Under the pieces are notes generated by a model. The model was given only the letters and a program-made list of their open reading frames with translations, was not told where the DNA came from and ran no database searches. Source: JABWBD01 sp040768665 (lineage in GTDB: Bacteria; Planctomycetota; Planctomycetia; Pirellulales; Thermoguttaceae). From it: DNA of 64,000 nt. Positions 8,691-17,531 of this stretch are shown in pieces. The translations under genes were made by a program, and so were the position numbers. The stretch covers positions 14,561 through 78,560 of the forward strand of contig JAXGMN010000059.1 in NCBI GenBank assembly GCA_040768665.1, given 5' to 3'. Position 1 is the first letter of the stretch. The number at the start of each line of letters is the position of its first letter.

Positions 8691-9303
8691 AATCGGCTAT
8701 TCTAAGCGACCTGAGAGCATCCGGGGAGGGCAAGTGTCCGGTAAGTCTTCGGGAGATGTGAACGCCGCGTTTCTTTCGCATTCTTGGCCGAAGGCCTCTT
8801 GCCATCGTAGCCTGGGGTTCGGCCCTTGTCGTTGCGACAGGGCCGAACCTCAGCGTTGAGGTTACCAACATCCCGTTTGGCCAACGGCCATACTCACCCC
8901 TCCATGTCGGAACAGGTGGAATGAGTCAGCGCTAGCTTCTTCTTCGCCCCCATGTAGCGTTACTGCCGTTGTGCCCAGAAACTGGCGCGCGAAGGGCAGG
9001 CCCCGGCCGCGGTGTTCGAACGACTCTGGCGTGCGTGGCCACCGATGGGTGCTAGCACTCCAGCGGACCAGAATCGTGCCACCCGCCGGCCCAAAGCGAA
9101 TTTCCAAACCACCGAATCTGAACACTTGTCCCATAAGCCACCGATGCGATAGAATGGGTTGAGGGAAGTGGGCAAGCTTTCACTATTGCGGGACTTCCCC
9201 AGCAGGCAGCCCGGCCGCTATCACACGACGGCCACCGGGCTCCCTCGGATCCGGTATTCGGCCGAGCGAACGAACAGGAGCGGACGCTCCCAGGAGGTCT
9301 CCC
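8691..9303. other. 613-bp intergenic region with one palindromic element
   Basis: Lies between divergent genes (M28 protein and priA), so both promoters should be here. I see no credible coding frame. A composite palindrome occupies 8784-8890. The ribosome-binding site of priA (caggaggt) is at 9291-9298. Confidence 0.6.
8784..8890. repeat. Composite palindrome, GTAGCCTGGGG family
   Basis: Flanked by ttggccgaaggcc (8784-8796) and ttggccaacggcca (8877-8890). The interior has gtagcctggggttcggccc followed by a strong hairpin in which ggttcggccc pairs with gggccgaacc (about 8816-8849). The same building blocks (GGCCGAAGGCC, GTAGCCTGGGG, TTGGCCAACGGCCA) recur at 61392-61591, so this is a dispersed repeat. 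Confidence 0.7.
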
Positions 9304-11595
9304 GTGCAAAAAACTCTGCTGACCGATGTGGCACAGGGTGAGTTCTGCTTCCACCCCGGTTCCGGCTCCGGCCGTGCGACGCTTCCAGCCGCGGCACGGG
9401 TCGTGTTCAACCGCCCGATGGATGCCATCTACAGCTATCTGGTGCCGGATCACCTGCGTTCGGTGATCGGTCCCGGTCAAAGGGTGAAGGCGCCCTTCGG
9501 CAAGGCCGATCGGCAAACGGTCGGATACTGCGTGGAAGTCGGTCCAGTCCCCAAGACGGAGCGTTCCCTAAAATCGATCACGGCGGTTCTGGATCGACAG
9601 CCGCTCTTGTCGGGGTCGATGCAGCAGCTCACACGCTGGATCGCCGACCGCTACCTGTGCAGTTGGGGACAGGTGCTCAATTCGGTCATTCCTGCCGGAG
9701 TTCGCCGCAATGCGGGAATGCGGCTGGTCAAGCTCTACGAGGCCGCGCCCGACGCAGCCGAGCGAATGCCCCACGCCAAGCTACCCGAAAAACAGCGGGC
9801 GATTCTCAGGATCCTCCTGGAAGAGCAGGGTCCGCTGCGTCTGGACGAACTGACCGGAAAGGTCAAGTGCGGCCCGGGGCCGGTCAAGGCACTCTGCGAC
9901 AAGGGGCTCGTTCGAGAAACCAGCCAACACAGCGAATCCGCGGTTTCCGAGACTTCCCCGTTCGGGAAAACGGCCGATTTGAAGCTCACCGGACAGCAGC
10001 AGGCCGCCTTCGAATCGATCGTGGCCGCGGTGCGCAGCGGTGAGCACCGAACCCTTCTGCTTCACGGCGTCACGGGCAGCGGCAAGACGGAGGTCTACAC
10101 CCAGGCCATCCGCGAGGTGGTCCATTGTGGCCGTCAGGCGATTGTGCTCGTGCCGGAGATCAGCCTCACGCCGCAGACCATCCGCCACTTTCAATCGCGT
10201 TTCGATTCCGTGGCCGTGCTGCACAGCCACCAGACGGACTCGGAGCGTCACTGGCACTGGCAGCGGATCGCCCGAGGCGAGGTGCAGGTCGTCGTCGGCG
10301 CCCGCAGCGCCGTCTTCGCCCCTACGCCGAAACTTGGCCTGATCGTCGTCGACGAGGAGCACGAGACCTCGTTCAAGCAGGACACCGTGCCACGGTACCA
10401 CGCCCGCGAAGTCGCCCGCCAGCGAGCCTTGCTCGAAGGCATCCCCCTGGTCCTCGGCTCGGCCACGCCCACGCTCGAATCCTGGCACCGTGCCCAGCAG
10501 AATCTCGACATTCTCGTGCCGCTGACCGATCGAATCCAGCGTCGGCCGCTGCCCCCGGTGGTGATCGTCGATGTACGAAACGATCCGCAGTGCCGGCCCG
10601 GCGGGGCCATCGGCACGGCGCTTCAGCGGGCGATGCAAAAGGCCCTAGCGGACGGCGGACAGGTGATCCTATTCTTGAATCTCCGCGGCTACTCGCCGAC
10701 CCTCTGGTGCCGCGGCTGCGGCTACGTGGTCAAATGCCCGCACTGCGACATCACGCTCACCTACCACCAGGGCCGCAACGTCTCCTTGTGTCACAGTTGC
10801 GGCCACGAGGCGACGGTTCTCCGTTGCCCGGGTTGTGGGCGCGGCCGAATCTCGTACCTCGGCAACGGCACCGAGCGGTTGGAGAAGGAGGTGCGGGCCA
10901 AGTTCCCCGACTACCTGTGCCTGCGGATGGATAGCGATTCGATGCGCCGCCACGGCAGCCACGACGCCGCCTTCGATGCATTCCGCAAGCAGGAAGTGCG
11001 GATCCTCCTGGGCACGCAGATGATCGCCAAGGGCCTCGATTTCCCCAACGTCACGCTCGTCGGCGTTGTCTCCGCGGATACCGCGCTGCACCAGCCCGAT
11101 TTCCGCGCCGGAGAACGGACCTTCCAGTTGATCGCCCAGGTCGCCGGACGCACGGGCCGCGGCGAGCGGGCCGGCCGCGTCTACGTACAGACCACGTCGC
11201 CCCACGACGCCGCCATCCGCAAGGCCTCCGAGCACGATTACCTCGGCTTTGCCGCCGAGGAGCTCCAGCGTCGTCGCGAGCGGAACCTGCCGCCGTACCG
11301 ATCGCTGGTCCGTGTCATCATCCGCGGCCCGCAGGAAGAAGCCGTTCGCCAGCACGCCGATGCCCTGGTCGAAACGATCCATGCCGTCGCCCGATCCATC
11401 GCCTCCGACGTCGAGATCCTCGGCCCCGGGCCGGCAACGGTTGCCAAGCTCAAAGACAACTATCGCTACCAGTTCCAGCTCAGCGGCAGCGATTTCCCGT
11501 CGATCCGCGAGCTCTGGCAGAAGTCGATTTCCAAGCTTCCGAAGACGCGAGGCGTGGAATTCGCCGTCGACGTGGACCCGGTGAACCTGCGGTAG
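9304..11595 (+). CDS. priA: Primosomal protein N' (PriA), replication-restart helicase
   Basis: 763 residues from a GTG at 9304, supported by the strong site caggaggt five bases upstream. N-terminal DNA-binding part (RVVFNRPMDAIYSYLVP onward), then the helicase core with Walker A GVTGSGKTE starting at residue 255 and the DEEH box at 350-353. The zinc-binding insertion with four CxxC-type pairs is intact (CRGCG, CPHC, CHSC, CPGCG). The later GTQMIAKGLDFPNV and QVAGRTGRG are helicase motifs V and VI. PriA unwinds the lagging strand at stalled forks and reloads DnaB. The gene stands alone, convergent with the SHD1-protein gene. Confidence 0.96.
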   Translation: MQKTLLTDVAQGEFCFHPGSGSGRATLPAAARVVFNRPMDAIYSYLVPDHLRSVIGPGQRVKAPFGKADRQTVGYCVEVGPVPKTERSLKSITAVLDRQPLLSGSMQQLTRWIADRYLCSWGQVLNSVIPAGVRRNAGMRLVKLYEAAPDAAERMPHAKLPEKQRAILRILLEEQGPLRLDELTGKVKCGPGPVKALCDKGLVRETSQHSESAVSETSPFGKTADLKLTGQQQAAFESIVAAVRSGEHRTLLLHGVTGSGKTEVYTQAIREVVHCGRQAIVLVPEISLTPQTIRHFQSRFDSVAVLHSHQTDSERHWHWQRIARGEVQVVVGARSAVFAPTPKLGLIVVDEEHETSFKQDTVPRYHAREVARQRALLEGIPLVLGSATPTLESWHRAQQNLDILVPLTDRIQRRPLPPVVIVDVRNDPQCRPGGAIGTALQRAMQKALADGGQVILFLNLRGYSPTLWCRGCGYVVKCPHCDITLTYHQGRNVSLCHSCGHEATVLRCPGCGRGRISYLGNGTERLEKEVRAKFPDYLCLRMDSDSMRRHGSHDAAFDAFRKQEVRILLGTQMIAKGLDFPNVTLVGVVSADTALHQPDFRAGERTFQLIAQVAGRTGRGERAGRVYVQTTSPHDAAIRKASEHDYLGFAAEELQRRRERNLPPYRSLVRVIIRGPQEEAVRQHADALVETIHAVARSIASDVEILGPGPATVAKLKDNYRYQFQLSGSDFPSIRELWQKSISKLPKTRGVEFAVDVDPVNLR

Positions 11596-11681
11596 AGCGA
11601 TCGGGCCTGTTGGCAATCGGCCTACGCCTCAGCCCTACGGCACTTCACCGCCGGGCCGGAGCTTCCAATTCAGTTGCACCT

Positions 11682-12161
11682 TCACAATCCCTGCTCGTCA
11701 ACTGCCAGCGGCAAGTCCTCGACCGGCCAAATCCAGAATCGCTTCCCTGCCACAAGCTTCGTTTGAAACGCCTCATACCGCTCGAGCGATAACCATGCCT
11801 CTCCTCCTTTGGCGAGCAACGCCGGCAAATCGGTGTGGCTGTCGTTTGGTGCATTGCGGGCTGAGGTGTCAACCGTCGAAGGCCAACGCCGGAGATAATT
11901 ACGGTCAGCCTCGCTCAGTTTGTCCAGGGGAACCGCGATCTGTGTGCCGTCCTTCCGCCGCAGCCAGACCTTGCCGTTCTCCAATCGAAGCAGCACTGCC
12001 TCCGTATGGTGCTGGCCGGTCGCATCCGACCATGTGCGCAGCGGCTCGTCGCGTGACGGTGCCGTGGACTGGGCAGATATCGGCTGTTCGGCAGCGATGA
12101 GAAGTGCTGTGTCCCAACGGGCGAGAATCGGCACCAACACCAAAACTATCGGTAGAATCAT
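11682..12161 (-). CDS. Exported protein with SHD1 (SLA1 homology 1) domain
   Basis: 159 residues from the ATG at 12161, chosen because AAAGGAG lies about 6 bases upstream. It has a signal peptide (MILPIVLVLVPILARWDTALLIAAE) and then an SHD1-like beta fold, RTWSDATGQHHTEAVLL then GKVWLRRKDGTQIAVPLDKLSEADRNYL. SHD1 domains are abundant in planctomycete secreted proteins and are thought to bind other proteins; the bacterial role is unknown. The C-terminal 50 residues are unassigned (ALLAKGGEAWLSLERYEAF...). It is convergent with priA and reads away from the Kelch gene. Confidence 0.75.
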   Translation of the reverse strand: MILPIVLVLVPILARWDTALLIAAEQPISAQSTAPSRDEPLRTWSDATGQHHTEAVLLRLENGKVWLRRKDGTQIAVPLDKLSEADRNYLRRWPSTVDTSARNAPNDSHTDLPALLAKGGEAWLSLERYEAFQTKLVAGKRFWIWPVEDLPLAVDEQGL

Positions 12162-12234
12162 GAGATGGCTCCTTTGCTCGCACGCAGGTTCGCCAACGAT
12201 TCTCTGTGCACTCAGTCTATGGTCGATCGGCCGC

Positions 12235-12504
12235 ATTGAATCGTTAAGGAAGCATCCCCATGCGATCCCCTTCGCGAAATCTCACTTCCAACGCTGGGAT
12301 TACTGGGCGAGCAACGCCGACTGGGAATGGGGCCCCTGGTGCATCGAGTCGGGCTGGACGCAGCCGTGGATCGCGGCGACACTGGCCCTGCGGCAGAGGA
12401 AGATCTCGCTCTGGGAACTGACATCCGGCAGCGGTGTGGCGAAACATCTGGCGCGGTATCGGCAGGAGATGCTCACAGAAAAAGGTGAAGAGCCCTCGAG
12501 ATAA
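12235..12504 (+). pseudogene. C-terminal coding remnant of an unrecognised protein
   Basis: The plus frame ending TAA at 12504 encodes about 85 residues with strongly coding-like codon choice, including WEWGPWCIESGWTQPW and LALRQRKISLWELTSG. It has no start codon or ribosome site of its own: the only upstream ATG in frame (12160) is antisense to the start of the SHD1 gene. It looks like the tail of a longer gene whose front was lost. I do not recognise the family. It could also be a very short gene with a non-standard start. Confidence 0.4.
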
Positions 12505-12538
12505 ATCGTCGGGCCTTTCCGGCCGGCAGCCGAGCAAT

Positions 12539-13300
12539 TCAGTCTGTGCTCGCACACCGTTGGAGGTTCCACACGTCCGGCTGCATGTTGTTGCCCGCGA
12601 CCATCCACAATGCGCCGTCATGGACGAAGACGCTGGCGGCATGGCGCGGCGCCCACGGAGTGCCCGGGAGTTCGTACCAATGGACCCCATCGGCCGAGTG
12701 CCACACATCGTTGCGGTTGCCGCCCGAGCGGTTGTACCCCTCGAGCACCCACATGCGGCCATCGAACACCGCCACCTCGTGATACTGGCGGGGCGCCCAG
12801 GGAGCGGCCTCGACATGCCTGGTCCAGCGGAGACCGTCGGCAGAATTCCAGACGTCGTAATGATAGTTCCCCTGGTTGACGTCGCCGCCGACGATCCACA
12901 TTCTATCCTGAAACACGGCATAGCCGGCCGTGTGGCGACCCTCCCAATCGCTCGCGGGATCGAATGTTTTGTCGAGGAACGTATTCGGCTTGACCAGCGT
13001 CCAATCGGCCCCGTTCGCGGAGCTCCACACCTCGTTGTTGCAGATCCTGGGGAAGTGCTCCTTGTCGCCGGGGTTCCAGCCTCCCAGCAACCACATCCGG
13101 CCCTGAAAAACCAACGCCCCGGCACCGTCACGGGCAGCGAACGGGGCCTTCAGCGTCACCTGCGTCCACCGGTAATCCGGCGTTTCCTGGCGCGGCTCTG
13201 CCGTAGACGTTTCATGGTTCCGGCTCGGCTCGGCATAGGCGTCGGCGGGCAGAACCAATAAGCAAGCGGCGACGGTGAGGTTCAATATGCGTGCCATCAT
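12539..13300 (-). CDS. Exported Kelch-repeat (galactose-oxidase-like beta-propeller) protein
   Basis: 253 residues from the ATG at 13300; the adjacent ATG at 13297 is equally possible. GGGG sits just upstream. A signal peptide (LNLTVAACLLVLPADAYA) is followed by four Kelch-like repeats of about 50 residues, each with a GRMWLLGG or DRMWIVGG strand and a later NEVWSSANGADW or NDVWHSADGVHW strand. Such propellers bind glycans or proteins outside the cytoplasm. Only about four blades are present, fewer than the six or seven of full propellers, so it may be truncated at the C-terminus, where it ends abruptly with DVWNLQRCASTD. A coding remnant lies just beyond on the other strand. Confidence 0.75.
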   Translation of the reverse strand: MMARILNLTVAACLLVLPADAYAEPSRNHETSTAEPRQETPDYRWTQVTLKAPFAARDGAGALVFQGRMWLLGGWNPGDKEHFPRICNNEVWSSANGADWTLVKPNTFLDKTFDPASDWEGRHTAGYAVFQDRMWIVGGDVNQGNYHYDVWNSADGLRWTRHVEAAPWAPRQYHEVAVFDGRMWVLEGYNRSGGNRNDVWHSADGVHWYELPGTPWAPRHAASVFVHDGALWMVAGNNMQPDVWNLQRCASTD

Positions 13301-13366
13301 TTCCCCTTTCTCCGAATCAGCCGAAGGCAATGTGCTGTTTGCGACACCGGGAAAGCTCCTAAGAGA

Positions 13367-13457
13367 CCTAACAAAACGGGGACAGGCACCTCGCAAAGAC
13401 GCCTATTCTCCGTGTTTTACCAGTGTTTGGCTCGGAGCCAGTCCCCGTTTTGTTAGG
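13367..13457. repeat. REP-like palindromic repeat, GGGGAC-core family B, 91 bp
   Basis: A perfect 17-bp terminal inverted repeat: cctaacaaaacggggac at 13367-13383 against 13441-13457. Inside, GGGGACAGGCACC on the left opposes GGAGCCAGTCCCC on the right, giving two A:A mismatches in an otherwise paired stem. It sits in the gap between the divergent Kelch gene and the retron-associated operon, so it is close to the operon's promoter. Confidence 0.85.
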
Positions 13458-13604
13458 GCCTTTAAGCTGCTTCCATTTTGCCGGTCGGAGGCCACGATGC
13501 AACGGCTCAGCGTCCGCCGAACATGGCGGGCCGGGCCGGGAGGTTGACAGCGGGATTCATTTGCGGGAGGATGCTTGACCAGAGCCTTTAGGAAGGAAAC
13601 GGCC

Positions 13605-15485
13605 GTGAGCGAACGTGCATCGGTCAAGCGACTGCGGCTGCAGATCGAACGCCTGCTGGAAAGCCAGAAGAACGACGGCCGCCTGCGCGACAATCTCGAA
13701 GGCCTCGCTCACGATGCGGCTCTGCCCGGGCTGACCTGGTTCTGGGGGCCGGCGCTCTACCAGCGGAATCGAGTACTGTTCCGTCCGTTCATTTTCAACC
13801 ACTTTTCCGAATGGCAAGGCGACGGTCGGACGTGGTCGCGCGTGAAATGGGCCGACCATGCCGACCGTCTTGAAAGCTGGCTCGCTGCCGCCCGCAGCAA
13901 CCGCGACTCCAGCCTCGCCCGCCGCCTGCTCAACTGGAAATACGCCGGCAAAGCCTGGGGGCTGGATCACAAGGCCTTCCGCGCCGGCTTGCTCCGCGAG
14001 TACCAAGCAGCCAAGGGACCGGCTGCCCGCGCCATCGTGCTCGACGAGCACGACTCCTGGTTTGAACTCGATGAAGCCACGGCGGTCGTACTCTACCGCA
14101 CCGATTCGTCCGCCGGCCCCTTTATCCTTCGCCACCTCCGCCGCACGTTTTGGGGCGGAGATAAGCGGATCCTCTGGACGCAATTGCTCGCCGCAGCCGA
14201 GAACGCGGGCGACCAGGACCTCCGCTGGGCACTCTACCGTAAGCAGGTCCCGCTCAAACAATGGCAGGCGGAAGTGCTCGCCCTGGCCGATCGCGTCCAG
14301 AATCCCGAAGAACTGAACAGCGAACTGGAAAGGCGTCATCCGGAAGGCTGGGAGATCGACCGCAGCGAGACAGCCCTAAAACTCCTCGAGAAGCGCGGGC
14401 GCGACGTAATGCCCTACGTCCGCGCCAAGCTCTCCGATGTCCTGGGCGGCTGGTTCACCAACCGCGCCAAGCCGTTCGTGAAGCTCGCCGAGCGAAAAGG
14501 TTGGTGGGACCTTTGGGCGGCCGTGATTCGCGCGGGTCGCGATCCGTCGCTCTTCAACGACGCCGTGGCCGGCCTGCTCAAAGACACCTCGATCTCGGAG
14601 GCCGACCGCATCGCCCGGCTCCGCGCCCTGGCCGGCGTCTCGCGCGAGTGGAATTGGCCGGGGTTCGGTCTCGCCGCGGTCCATGACCTCAAGGACGATC
14701 TGGCGGCCAGGCTCTACCGCCGCTATCCGGACCTCGTTCATGGGCCATTCAAGCCGCACGTCGTGCCGAGATGGTGGCACGGCTGCCCGCAACTGCTCGC
14801 CGCCGCACGAGAGAAGGACGACGAAGAGCTCATCGACCTGTTGGCCAGCCGCTATGCCACGCAGGTCCGATGGGATTTTGCCTTCGCCCGCAAAGAGCGC
14901 GACCAGATCATGGAAACGGCCGACGTGTTGGGCGACTACTACCAGGCGATCCGCGACCGGGATACTGCCTTGTTCGCCCGCCGTGCGGCTAGCGTGTTAA
15001 CGCGAATCCCCACCTACTCGATCCACAGCTACCCGCGGCTGCTGAGGACGAACAAGCTCGCACGGCTTCTGTTCGTACGCTCGTTCGACGCCCTGCTGGC
15101 CGTGCCCGAAGCGGTCCGCGATCTCGTCGAAGGATCGGACATTCACGTTCAGATGCTCGCCTACAATGTCCTCGCCCAGGATGACGACCGCGCCCGGCGT
15201 CTGGCGGTCGCGTCGCTCGATATTCTGATCGGCACCCTGCTCCGCCCGCTGCATCGCAAGACCCGCCTGGCCGCTTTCCGGGCCCTGGCCAATGCCGCCC
15301 GGGCCGATGCCGACGCCGGCGGGCTCGTTCACCGCCGCGCTCGCGAAGCCTTGCGTCTGCCCGACAAGAAGTACCCCAAGGAAGAGCTCGTGGGCCTGAT
15401 CGGGCAGGTGTTGCACCACCGCCCGGAGCTCCGCGGTCCCAGGGAACAACCGGTCGTCTACGGAGGGGAGGCAGCGACGTCATGA
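13605..15485 (+). CDS. Helical-repeat (ARM/HEAT-like) protein, probable retron type XIII accessory
   Basis: 626 residues from a GTG at 13605, preferred over a TTG at 13575 because AGGAAGGA lies 7-8 bases upstream. It is almost entirely alpha-helical, with repeated amphipathic segments of 35-45 residues rich in Arg, Trp and Leu (for example YRRYPDLVHGPFKPHV, then LLAAAREKDDEELIDLLASRY). There is no catalytic motif or membrane segment. Its stop overlaps the start of the SWIM gene by four bases (ATGA), so the two are translationally coupled. From memory of the published retron classification, one class (type XIII) pairs an ARM-repeat protein and a winged-helix/SWIM protein with the RT, exactly this gene order. 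The ARM label is inferred from that context and the helical repeats. Confidence 0.65.
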   Translation: MSERASVKRLRLQIERLLESQKNDGRLRDNLEGLAHDAALPGLTWFWGPALYQRNRVLFRPFIFNHFSEWQGDGRTWSRVKWADHADRLESWLAAARSNRDSSLARRLLNWKYAGKAWGLDHKAFRAGLLREYQAAKGPAARAIVLDEHDSWFELDEATAVVLYRTDSSAGPFILRHLRRTFWGGDKRILWTQLLAAAENAGDQDLRWALYRKQVPLKQWQAEVLALADRVQNPEELNSELERRHPEGWEIDRSETALKLLEKRGRDVMPYVRAKLSDVLGGWFTNRAKPFVKLAERKGWWDLWAAVIRAGRDPSLFNDAVAGLLKDTSISEADRIARLRALAGVSREWNWPGFGLAAVHDLKDDLAARLYRRYPDLVHGPFKPHVVPRWWHGCPQLLAAAREKDDEELIDLLASRYATQVRWDFAFARKERDQIMETADVLGDYYQAIRDRDTALFARRAASVLTRIPTYSIHSYPRLLRTNKLARLLFVRSFDALLAVPEAVRDLVEGSDIHVQMLAYNVLAQDDDRARRLAVASLDILIGTLLRPLHRKTRLAAFRALANAARADADAGGLVHRRAREALRLPDKKYPKEELVGLIGQVLHHRPELRGPREQPVVYGGEAATS

Positions 15486-17038
15486 TCGTGTTTGTGGACT
15501 ACGCTTCCCCGTCGGTATTCGACTCGACTCGCGACGAAGCTTCGCTCGAGATCGCTGCCAACGCCCGCCGTCCCGTGCGGTTCGCCGGCACGGTCAAACA
15601 GCATGGCTTCATGCTCCGCATCGCCCTGAGGGCGCTGGGCGAGGCGATCTGGTCCGACGATACGTGGCTCGCCCAGTCGGATCTGCTCGATCCCGTGATC
15701 ACGGTCCATCCCGACAGGCTCTTCTTCGAGGCATTCAGTCAGGACCAGTCGGTCTACGTCTGCCTGATCGTCGATCCGGAGGTTTTTGAGCCCGAAGGGG
15801 AAGTCGTCACTGGCACGACGAACATCGACTTCACCGCCTGGCTCTGGGGCGCGCTGGGCGAGATGCGCTCCGGACGGCGGACGAGCTTCCGGATCGGGGC
15901 GGAAGGGCTGGAAGTGGCTACCGCCGAGGCGGGCGGACGTTTCGAAAAGAAGGTGGAGCTGCCCGACTCCTGGGTCCGCGGCTTCCTGCAGGTGCAAGCC
16001 GCCATGGCGATCCCCGGCACCCGAATCACCGCCAGGCCGATCGATCTGTTGACCGCGCTGCGATACCTTCGCTATACCAAGGCCCGGGTCTCCCCGCGGG
16101 CGATCCGCTTCGAATTCGAGCCGGAGCAGGAGGTCCGTCTGGTGCTGGAGCCCTGGGAGCACGTCGTGCCGCTGGAGGGCGCGGAACACAACTATACCGA
16201 AAAGAAAACGACGCGGGTGTGGGGACGGCGCCGGCTGAAGCTGATCGAGGGCCTGCTTCCTTTCGCCGAGTCGGTCGACATTTACCTCAAAGGCCGTGCC
16301 CTGCCAAGTTTCTACGCGGTGAAGCTGCCGGGCATGACGTTTGTTCTTGGGATGACCGGCTTTGCGGCCAGCGGATTCACCGGCACCGGCGGATTCGACC
16401 TGCTGGCCGAGGCGGCCGACGCCGAAGACCGCCACCTGGGGCCCGCGCTCGATCTGCTTCGCCGCGACTACCATCACTCCATCCGGGAAATCGCGGCCGA
16501 ACTCGCAATCGATGAGCCGGCAGCCTCCCGCGTGCTGGTCCGGCTGTGCAGAACGGGACGTTCGATGTTCGACGTCGAGACCCGCCGCTACCGCCACCGC
16601 GAGCTCTTCGAGCAGCCGATCGACGAGCGGAAATACTTCCCGCCCGACCTTCGTCGCGAGATCGCCGCCAAGTACCTGCAGGATGGGAGAGCCGAAGTCC
16701 GCTCTTGCACACCCGAGGAAACAACGAAAACGCGGCGGCTGAAGACTCCCGACGGCCGGGTGACTCGCGAGATCACCTATCGCGACTGGCGGGTGATCGG
16801 CAACGTCGCCGGCATCGAGCCGGTGGAAGTCGTAGTGAACGATTCGGACCGAATCATTTTCGGACGCTGCCGCTGCCCCTTTTTCGACGAACACCTGATG
16901 AACCAGGGGCCTTGTGAACACATGCTGGCGGCTCTACCAGGCGAGCCGTTCCGCGCGGGTGGACCTGGCCACAAGCACCCCGGCCGATGCGGCCGGAGCC
17001 CAGGCCGTCCGCAAGGAACCGACGCGGTGGGAGGTTGA
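15482..17038 (+). CDS. Winged-helix/SWIM zinc-finger protein, probable retron type XIII accessory, C-terminus likely frameshifted
   Basis: 518 residues as read. The N-terminal 300 residues are unassigned mixed alpha/beta. A winged-helix-like segment follows around 330-370 (LDLLRRDYHHSIREIAAELA, then RVLVRLCRTG). A complete SWIM zinc-binding motif is visible: Cys463-x-Cys465-x12-Cys478-x-His480. SWIM domains bind DNA or protein partners. Just after His480 the sequence turns into proline/glycine-rich shadow-like text. Removing one G at 16930-16931 restores a natural-looking helix (HMLALYQASRSARVDLATS) that ends at TGA 17070-17072, right before a repeat element. The frame break may be a mutation or an assembly error. 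It overlaps the upstream gene by four bases. Confidence 0.72.
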   Translation: MIVFVDYASPSVFDSTRDEASLEIAANARRPVRFAGTVKQHGFMLRIALRALGEAIWSDDTWLAQSDLLDPVITVHPDRLFFEAFSQDQSVYVCLIVDPEVFEPEGEVVTGTTNIDFTAWLWGALGEMRSGRRTSFRIGAEGLEVATAEAGGRFEKKVELPDSWVRGFLQVQAAMAIPGTRITARPIDLLTALRYLRYTKARVSPRAIRFEFEPEQEVRLVLEPWEHVVPLEGAEHNYTEKKTTRVWGRRRLKLIEGLLPFAESVDIYLKGRALPSFYAVKLPGMTFVLGMTGFAASGFTGTGGFDLLAEAADAEDRHLGPALDLLRRDYHHSIREIAAELAIDEPAASRVLVRLCRTGRSMFDVETRRYRHRELFEQPIDERKYFPPDLRREIAAKYLQDGRAEVRSCTPEETTKTRRLKTPDGRVTREITYRDWRVIGNVAGIEPVEVVVNDSDRIIFGRCRCPFFDEHLMNQGPCEHMLAALPGEPFRAGGPGHKHPGRCGRSPGRPQGTDAVGG

Positions 17039-17072
17039 CAGCGGTGGCAATTCGGAAGACGATGACGGCTGA

Positions 17073-17170
17073 GAGCCTATCCAAAGACCGGGCGAGGAGA
17101 GGGGGACAGGCCATTTTGCTCCGAAGACTCCGCAAAATGAGCCAGTCCCCGACGGTTCTTGGATAGGCTC
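17073..17170. repeat. REP-like palindromic repeat, 98 bp, directly behind the inferred SWIM stop
   Basis: Terminal inverted repeats are gagcctatccaaagacc (17073-17089) and ggttcttggataggctc (17154-17170). The inner arms GGGGGACAGGCCATTTTG and CAAAATGAGCCAGTCCCC carry the same core as families A and B. The loop region holds cattttgc/gcaaaatg. A shortened relative, starting with the same ctgagagcct, lies at 62089-62122. Confidence 0.82.
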
Positions 17171-17177
17171 TAACATA

Positions 17178-17363
17178 CGAGGAGGTGTGGTGCCCGGACC
17201 CGGTGGAATGCAACCAGCCAACCATGCCGCGGTGTTTCGCCGCGGTGGGATGCTGTGTCCTTCACGCCGCCACGGCTCCCAGCGTACGCAACGCCGGGAG
17301 GCCACGAGTCCAGTGCCTTGCAAGTGGTTCTCCGCCGGGCCCGGCCACCCGCCTCCTCCCCAA
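17178..17363 (+). ncRNA. Candidate retron msr-msd RNA region
   Basis: In the 0.5-kb gap before the RT, bases 17179-17206 (gaggaggtgtggtgcccgg then acccggtgg) can pair with 17333-17360 (ccgccgggcccggccaccc then gcctcctcc), allowing G-U pairs and one bulge. This long closing stem looks like an a1/a2 pair. Inside are a perfect hairpin ccgcgg-tgtttcg-ccgcgg (17227-17245) and a second one joining ctccc to gggag (about 17275-17301). Retron RNAs sit just upstream of their RT and have this overall shape. Boundaries, the branching G and the msd cannot be fixed by eye, so this is a prediction. Confidence 0.42.
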
Positions 17364-17380
17364 CTCAGGCACAGCGGAGT

Positions 17381-17472
17381 CTGCTGAAAGAATGCAGTCC
17401 GGACACTCCGTGGCCGGACGAAGCGGGCCACGGAGTGTCGCGCCTACACTGAAAACCGAGCTTTTTCAGCAG
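17381..17472. repeat. Nested hairpin upstream of the reverse transcriptase
   Basis: Outer arms ctgctgaaa (17381-17389) and tttcagcag (17464-17472) enclose a strong 14-bp stem, in which gacactccgtggcc (17402-17415) pairs with ggccacggagtgtc (17426-17439). It ends 59 bases before the RT start. It may be part of the retron RNA (an msd-like stem), a terminator-like structure, or another REP-type palindrome. Confidence 0.6.
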
Positions 17473-17531
17473 CCTGTAACGGGCCGCGCGTCGGCGTCGC
17501 AACAAAACAACACCCTTCCCAAACTCAAGTC

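Noticed and set aside
15458..16921. A 487-codon minus-strand frame opposite the SWIM gene
   Set aside because: Antisense to a gene with a complete SWIM zinc motif; no domain of its own.
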